Shown here: positions 5,631 through 10,297 of the stretch, piece by piece
Numbering within the stretch: the stretch's first letter is position 1
Layout: every line of letters starts with the position of its first letter
Source of the DNA: Nostoc cf. edaphicum LEGE 07299
GTDB taxonomy: Bacteria > Cyanobacteriota > Cyanobacteriia > Cyanobacteriales > Nostocaceae
Direction: 5' to 3'
NCBI RefSeq assembly: GCF_015207245.1
Contig: NZ_JADEXF010000041.1
Span: forward strand, 1-10,297
Length of the DNA: 10,297 nucleotides
The notes under the pieces: generated by a model
The model's input: the letters and a program-made list of their open reading frames with translations, nothing else
The model's database searches: none
What the model was told of the DNA's origin: nothing
Position numbers and translations under genes: made by a program

Positions 5631-8600
5631 TTAACATTTGCTATTGTAACCATTGACAGCTAAAGCTTGATTGATCTGGCTTAATAGGTCTTCCATTGAT
5701 ATTGATCGCGGTAATATTTGGGTAGCGATCGCACCAACAACAGTTTCTATCGATTCCAAACCATTCTTTTTCTGCTTGTTAATTCCCTTATAAGCTACTT
5801 CATCCTGGAAACTGGTTTCTGAGCGATTTAATCGCTGATTTAGTACCAAAATTGGTGGCAACTTTAAAGGCGAATCTCCTAATGTTTTCAGTGCTTTGAG
5901 TACATCTTTGTGGATAGAGGTTTCTCCTAAACAAATTAGCAATAAGTCAACGCTTTCGTGACGAATTTGTTGCAACACTTCTGCCCAACAAGGACTCATC
6001 GCCGCTTTGAAGCCTGCTGTTTGCAGGTATTGAATTAAAGCTTGGAACCACTCAGACCCCCGTTCAGCAGTTTCACTACTAATTGAGCAATTTTTTTCTG
6101 TCCGATAACCCTTAGCTGGCTTACGTCTTACCTGGGGGAAATCCCGCAGCATTGTTAAATCCACTACTAAGATGTTGGGAGGACAGCAAATACCAGAAGC
6201 AATTTCTAGTACTGATAGTAAAGCATCTGTTTTCTCGGTGCGAGTGCTGTTATCTTTTGCAAATGGTGTTAAATAAGGAAATACAGATAACCCTGGTATT
6301 TTAGAGGCGATTAAGGTAGTTGCAACATCGCAAGTCACCAGTGGTATAGCTGCTAAACGTGGATGTCCAATTAGTTGTTGCAAATAAATTTGGGCGGTGG
6401 TACTTTCGACATCTAGCAAAATGACATCAAACTGCCATACCCGCGCCAAAAGTTCTGCCTGATCTAGGTCATCTACTTCAATCACCCGATGTTCTCGAAG
6501 TGAAGGGTGGGGATTGACCGATTCTAACTGGGGATTCACCAACCTGAGAATTCGCAGTGGGGTTTTAGTTGGGATAATTGCGCTATTATTTAACCCTATC
6601 TGCCCAATTGCTTGTGCAGTACATAATTTTTCTAGAACTGGTGCTAAGACCTGATGCTCTACTGGCAAACTTAAGAAACCATCGGCTCGATTAGCAAATG
6701 CTTGCTCCTTTTCGGCTCCTGTGGCTGTGACAATTACAGATATATGACGGGTTGCAGTGTCAGATTTTAGTAAAGTCAGCACATCCCAACCTGAGAGCAG
6801 GGGTAGCAACGGATTTAAAAATATCGCTATTGGTTGCAAGCGCCGCGCTTTTTCGACTGCTTCTGTCCCCGCTCGCGCAATCACTACCCGATATCCTAAA
6901 CCTTTGAGTTGTTCGGTCAAGTCTTCAATATATCGAGCTACTGCCTCGACTACCAAGACCAATCGTTGCGAACTAGCAGGATGATGCTGTGTAGACGTAC
7001 TAGGATACTGACGAGCGGCGGAGAGATTTTCCCGTGTCGGTTGGTATCGTGTCTCCTCTTCTTCTCTGATTCCCATATCTGGTTCCGAAAAGCCTGTTTT
7101 CGGAGGACTGGGCGGCAGAAGTAGGGTAAACTGGCTACCTTTACCTTCACGCGATAAGAAGCTGACATCTCCTCCGTGGAGGCGAGCCAAGGCGCGAGTT
7201 AATACTAGCCCCAAACCAGTGCCTTCAAATTGGCGGGTGAGGGGATTTTCTAGTTGTTGGAATTTTTGAAAGATTAAGTGTTGCTGGTGTTCGGGAATGC
7301 CAATGCCTGTATCCCAAATTGTAAAGGCAATCCATCCTTCCCAACGACTCACCCGCAGCCCAATTTCACCAGATATTTCGGTGAATTTAAAGGCGTTGGA
7401 AAGTAGGTGTACTAGCATCTGGCGTAAGCGCAATTCGTCTGCCACCATCTGATCTAAACCTAGTTCAATGGAAAGACAGAATTGGGGAGCAGATGAACGG
7501 GCATTTGCAGGTGGTGAGGCAGATGTCGCTTTGGTAGTTTGAGTGTGGATAGCTTTGGCTTCCGCTAGGGCGCGATCGCACACAGCCTGAATTTTCACCG
7601 GAGTCAGGGTCAAATCCATTTGTCCCGTCTCCATGCGGGTCAAATCCAAAATGTCATTCACCACACTCATCAGGTGGCGACCGCTTTGATGAATCAGTCC
7701 CGCATAACGGGCTTGACGCTCGTTAAGTTCTCCCAACTGCTGATCTACGAGCAAGCGCGATAATCCTAAAACGGCAGTTAGGGGAGTTTTGAGTTCATGA
7801 CTAATACAAGCTAAAAACTCGTCTTTTAACCGATTTAGTTGAATTAAATCGGCATTCTTCGCTGCTAGTTCTTTACAAAGTTGCTGCTGTTCAGTGACAT
7901 CAGTAGCTAAAACTAACCACAAATCAGTGCTGAGTGCAATCTCCTCTTGGGCACTCATAACTTTAAATTCAGGATTATCTAAGGGAATTTTGGCAAACTG
8001 CCAGATTCGCTCTTGACCATTTTGCACTTCGACAACGCAGGTACAAGTACCCACTTGACTATCTAAATAGCATCGGCTGTATGCAGCATCACCTGATGCT
8101 TCTTGCTGAATTAGTTCTTCTTCACCACTATGCTCATTCTCCCTACCATTGGGATGAACCTTGATTGCTGGTTGGGTGACATATTCTGCTATTTCGGAGC
8201 GTTTAGGGACAAGTATTGCCTCCACTTGTTGCCTAACCCCTTCTGGATCTTTTAAGGTTCCTAATTGCTGCCACCAGGCGGGATTTCGCGCTACCACCTC
8301 GCCAGTACCCGTTTGCAACATCAAAGGCCAAGGCAGTCTTTCTAGCAAGTGTACCAGTGGCTGATGTCCTAATGACTTGGGTTCATTTGGCCCACCATCA
8401 TATTCATGGCGATGTTCGCTAGACTTTTGTAAGCCAGCCATACGTTCCTGAGCCAGCGATCGCAATAGGCGCGAACTATCCAGCAGTCCCAAATATCGAC
8501 CCTCAGAGTCAATTAGCGCCCAATCTAAGTTTTGAGGTTTTTCGACTTGTGAATCGCACCAGCGCAAGCTTAATCGCTCTACACGCTCAGAAGCTGATAT

Positions 8601-8966
8601 TGTCTGTATTGGCTCAATTAGACCTTGACCCCAGGTAGAGAGCGATTGGTGTAAATTTAGATTTTTATCGTCACTTTGTGCTAATAATTTTGGGATTAAA
8701 CGGGCAGAATACAGCAATCCGATGGGGCATTGCTGTTGATTCACTACTACCAAGCGATCGCACTGCTCTTGCTCAAAAATCTCCAACACCACTGCCAGAG
8801 AACTTGTTTGGGGGCAGCTAGGTACGGTTGCCTGAAAGTCATAAAGCGGGTAATCTAGCATTAACATAGGGATTTGGGGGTCATTCTTCCTGTGGAACCC
8901 TCCGGCATTTCCATCTGCCAGTTGATGGTCTTTTCGCCTGAAGTCATATCCTTTAAGAAGACTCAT
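5631..8966 (-). CDS. Hybrid histidine kinase, CBS-PAS-HisKA-HATPase plus three receiver-like domains
   Basis: A 1111-residue soluble sensor kinase with no membrane helices. In order: two CBS motifs (about 40-98 and 112-172, each with a VN/ID-x-x-G-LL pattern), a PAS domain (about 203-358, ending TDVTEQQ), then the HisKA helix pair with SHELKTPL and phospho-acceptor His390. The ATPase domain has Asn524 in the N box, DTGIGIP (552-558) and GTGLGL (582-587). The kinase core is intact and should autophosphorylate. Three receiver-like domains follow: the first (668-784) has Asn718 where Asp is expected and Leu767 where Lys is expected; the second (804-920) keeps Asp852 but lacks the acidic pair and Lys; the third (930-1100) has Cys1012 at the acceptor place. 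The first 33 residues are hydrophilic and outside any domain, so ATG 8867 (Met34) or 8861 (Met36) may be the true start. It is divergent from kaiA. It is not SasA or CikA by architecture: there is no KaiB-like domain and no bilin GAF domain. Confidence 0.92.
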   Translation of the reverse strand: MSLLKGYDFRRKDHQLADGNAGGFHRKNDPQIPMLMLDYPLYDFQATVPSCPQTSSLAVVLEIFEQEQCDRLVVVNQQQCPIGLLYSARLIPKLLAQSDDKNLNLHQSLSTWGQGLIEPIQTISASERVERLSLRWCDSQVEKPQNLDWALIDSEGRYLGLLDSSRLLRSLAQERMAGLQKSSEHRHEYDGGPNEPKSLGHQPLVHLLERLPWPLMLQTGTGEVVARNPAWWQQLGTLKDPEGVRQQVEAILVPKRSEIAEYVTQPAIKVHPNGRENEHSGEEELIQQEASGDAAYSRCYLDSQVGTCTCVVEVQNGQERIWQFAKIPLDNPEFKVMSAQEEIALSTDLWLVLATDVTEQQQLCKELAAKNADLIQLNRLKDEFLACISHELKTPLTAVLGLSRLLVDQQLGELNERQARYAGLIHQSGRHLMSVVNDILDLTRMETGQMDLTLTPVKIQAVCDRALAEAKAIHTQTTKATSASPPANARSSAPQFCLSIELGLDQMVADELRLRQMLVHLLSNAFKFTEISGEIGLRVSRWEGWIAFTIWDTGIGIPEHQQHLIFQKFQQLENPLTRQFEGTGLGLVLTRALARLHGGDVSFLSREGKGSQFTLLLPPSPPKTGFSEPDMGIREEEETRYQPTRENLSAARQYPSTSTQHHPASSQRLVLVVEAVARYIEDLTEQLKGLGYRVVIARAGTEAVEKARRLQPIAIFLNPLLPLLSGWDVLTLLKSDTATRHISVIVTATGAEKEQAFANRADGFLSLPVEHQVLAPVLEKLCTAQAIGQIGLNNSAIIPTKTPLRILRLVNPQLESVNPHPSLREHRVIEVDDLDQAELLARVWQFDVILLDVESTTAQIYLQQLIGHPRLAAIPLVTCDVATTLIASKIPGLSVFPYLTPFAKDNSTRTEKTDALLSVLEIASGICCPPNILVVDLTMLRDFPQVRRKPAKGYRTEKNCSISSETAERGSEWFQALIQYLQTAGFKAAMSPCWAEVLQQIRHESVDLLLICLGETSIHKDVLKALKTLGDSPLKLPPILVLNQRLNRSETSFQDEVAYKGINKQKKNGLESIETVVGAIATQILPRSISMEDLLSQINQALAVNGYNSKC

Positions 8967-9303
8967 ATAAGCAACTCTGGTTATTTCAACGCCTTTAAAA
9001 CAATGGGATTTCCCCTAACGGACACGGGAATTGCGAACGAGTGCATTTTTCCAAGAGGCGACGTTTCTAATTTCTAGCAACTAGCCAGCCTCCCCAGTGT
9101 CTTACTGGTATTTAAACTCCTCATCGATAGCGACGGCTAAAACAATTATGGCCCCAAAGATTCGCTTTAGAACCTTGAGGAATTATAATGATTTGGAATG
9201 CGACAATCCTTTAAGTTCGTTTAAGTATCTTATCAAGGAGCAAAATAGAAAAATCTATCTATCTATTTATATACATACATAAGATATGTAAATCATGAGT
9301 TAA
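8967..9303. other. Divergent intergenic region between the histidine kinase and kai genes
   Basis: No convincing gene lies here. A short open frame at 9097-9282 has no recognisable content. The region becomes very AT-rich with a CTAT tetranucleotide run at 9254-9267. A TATAAT hexamer occurs at 9184-9189 on the + strand but lacks a good -35 at the right spacing. Promoters of the kinase and of kaiA are expected in or near this stretch. Confidence 0.5.
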
Positions 9304-9537
9304 TTACTGTGTCTTGCTATGCCGACGGATACCTCATCATCAAAGACCTACTAAGTTCTACCAGTTAGTTGCTCCACTAGAATATTGAGTGCCTAGCACT
9401 ATCTGCTCGCATAGAGCGTTATTTTGCGGTTAAATCAGCAGTTTACTGCACACGCAGTATTCCCCTACAAGCGTTAGCCAAACTTATCAGCCCGCGTTTC
9501 TTGGTCAGGGCGATCGAGGAGATATATTCAAGAATAG
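9304..9537 (+). pseudogene. Possible decayed 5' part of kaiA (pseudo-receiver remnant)
   Basis: In the kaiA frame this segment reads LLCLAMPTD, then several stop codons (including 9352, 9394, 9412, 9475 and 9535), and ends RRYIQE, stop, directly before MLLPILIL. Full-length KaiA proteins start with an LCL-type strand, and about 67 residues later have a helix like LNRLYEQG followed by LLPIILL. A second frame, open for 62 codons (9381-9566), contains ALSARIERY and later FLVRAIEEIYSR, which could be the same domain in a shifted frame. Spacing (78 codons from LCL to LLPI) roughly fits. The match is by eye against remembered KaiA sequences and is weak, so this is a hypothesis. Confidence 0.35.
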
Positions 9538-10116
9538 ATGTTATTACCGATATTGATTCTGCAATCTAATGTTTACAAATGTTTAAATAATCCAGACTTA
9601 GCCAACCTAAAAGGTTTGAGTACGTGGGTGGGGCTATTGATGGACGCAATTATTGCCCAATTTTGCTACTTGCCTGTTGCTGTAACAAGCTCTGGAACAA
9701 TCAACTATTTCCCAAATTGGCTGCTACTAAATCCAAGTAAGGCATACACTAGCAAATACGTTTATGTATTTGCCAGTCAGATGCAAAAAAGCCAGCAGTA
9801 TTTTCAGGAGATGACTCCGGCAGAAAGAGAAGGATTATTAAGACAGCTTAAAATAGATTATAGCCTGATTCTTATAGATTATTTTACTACAGACAAAACC
9901 CTCAAAGATAAAATTGAAAAATTTATCAATACTATATTTTATGCTAATATTCCTGTGCCGCAGATAATCGAAATTCACATGGAGATAATTGAAGAATTTT
10001 CTAACCAGCTAAAATTAGAAGGTAGGAGCAATGAAACTTTACTTGATTACCGCCTAACGTTAATAGATGTCTTGGCTCACCTGTGCGAAGTCTATAGGAG
10101 TTCGATTTCTAGATAA
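9538..10116 (+). CDS. kaiA: Circadian clock protein KaiA, short form with conserved C-terminal domain
   Basis: Residues 92-192 are the KaiA C-terminal clock-oscillator domain. It forms a helical dimer that binds the C-terminal tail of KaiC and stimulates KaiC autophosphorylation. Diagnostic blocks are IPVPQIIEIHMEIIEEF (137-153), LKLEGRSNETLLDYRL (158-173) and LIDVLAHLCEVYR (175-187). The domain alone, from ATG 9811 (Met92), is 101 residues, close to the short KaiA of Anabaena (about 102) and far below the roughly 284-300 of full-length KaiA. The frame stays open without a stop back to 9538; this first part aligns loosely with the end of the pseudo-receiver and the linker. Start choice is uncertain: 9538 has GAGGAG 16 nt upstream, while 9811 has AGGAG touching the ATG, too close for a normal ribosome site; 9781 has none. 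I give the full open frame. kaiB follows after 109 bp. Confidence 0.9.
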   Translation: MLLPILILQSNVYKCLNNPDLANLKGLSTWVGLLMDAIIAQFCYLPVAVTSSGTINYFPNWLLLNPSKAYTSKYVYVFASQMQKSQQYFQEMTPAEREGLLRQLKIDYSLILIDYFTTDKTLKDKIEKFINTIFYANIPVPQIIEIHMEIIEEFSNQLKLEGRSNETLLDYRLTLIDVLAHLCEVYRSSISR

Positions 10117-10225
10117 AATAAATTAAATTTATTGCTCTGTATTCAACTTGGAACAAGCTACAACTGTGAGTAACGATGCATGGGAAAATATTGTATTTCT
10201 CTGATTATGACTAGTTATTAAGTAT
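10117..10225 (+). other. kaiA-kaiB intergenic spacer
   Basis: The 109-bp AT-rich spacer could hold a separate kaiBC promoter, as is known in Synechococcus elongatus where kaiA and kaiBC are transcribed separately. No hexamer pair is convincing and no terminator hairpin is visible. kaiB has no clear Shine-Dalgarno. Confidence 0.4.
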
Positions 10226-10297
10226 ATGAATAAAGCCAGAAAAACCTACGTTCTCAAGCTTTACGTAGCAGGTAACACTCCTAATTCAGTCCGGGCA
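10226..10297 (+). CDS. kaiB: Circadian clock protein KaiB, N-terminal fragment cut by the window edge
   Basis: The 24 visible codons read M-N-K-A-R-K-T-Y-V-L-K-L-Y-V-A-G-N-T-P-N-S-V-R-A, the highly conserved start of KaiB (YVLKLYVAGNTPNS is the first strand and loop of the thioredoxin-like fold). KaiB binds phosphorylated KaiC, sequesters KaiA and so closes the negative arm of the clock. The usual length is about 100 residues, so about three quarters of the gene lies outside the window. Its position behind kaiA on the same strand is the standard kaiABC order, and kaiC is expected next. The fragment is open to the edge with no defect. Confidence 0.95.
   Translation, partial: MNKARKTYVLKLYVAGNTPNSVRA

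Noticed and set aside
6757..7168. Several short open frames overlapping the histidine kinase on both strands
   Set aside because: They lie entirely within a long gene with recognisable domains and have no motifs of their own.
5631..8966. Assignment of the kinase as CikA or SasA
   Set aside because: SasA needs a KaiB-like N-terminal domain and CikA a bilin-type GAF domain before the kinase; here the N-terminus is CBS plus PAS.
9097..9282. 61-codon open frame upstream of kaiA
   Set aside because: Ends in a CTAT/ATAC simple-sequence run and resembles no protein family; more likely promoter DNA.

Overview
The window looks like chromosomal DNA of a filamentous, probably heterocyst-forming cyanobacterium of the Nostoc/Anabaena group. 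The signs are at least 13 copies of the HIP1 octamer GCGATCGC, heptameric short tandem repeats between genes, a Ycf20-family gene, a plant/cyanobacterial-type glycerate kinase, and a kaiA-kaiB locus whose KaiA lacks an intact N-terminal domain, as known for Anabaena.

Layout. 48-683 (+) is a small stand-alone PD-(D/E)xK nuclease-like protein. 728-805 (+) is a short relic of a Uma2-family gene whose start codon has become ATA and which runs into the 3' end of the next gene. 803-2157 (-) is a tight two-gene unit: a Ycf20/DUF565 membrane protein followed by D-glycerate 3-kinase of photorespiration. A 0.5 kb non-coding stretch follows, then a lipoprotein of unknown function (2661-3287, +) trailed by several hairpins. 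3629-5560 (+) encodes a large GT39/ArnT-like membrane glycosyltransferase that carries an in-frame, repeat-derived insert and has heptad repeats on both sides. A long stem-loop at 5569-5626 separates it from the convergent gene 5631-8966 (-), a multidomain hybrid histidine kinase (CBS-CBS-PAS-HisKA-HATPase plus three receiver-like domains, at least two lacking the phospho-acceptor aspartate).

The kinase is transcribed away from the circadian clock locus: kaiA (stop at 10116, +) and the first 24 codons of kaiB (from 10226, cut by the window edge). kaiC presumably lies beyond the window.

The most interesting observation is in the kaiA 5' region. Upstream of the well-conserved KaiA C-terminal domain, the open frame from 9538 and the stop-interrupted DNA before it still seem to carry faint, collinear remains of the pseudo-receiver domain of full-length KaiA. 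This suggests a locus caught after N-terminal domain loss. The neighbouring kinase, with its pseudo-receivers, is a candidate clock-associated signalling protein by position and architecture only.
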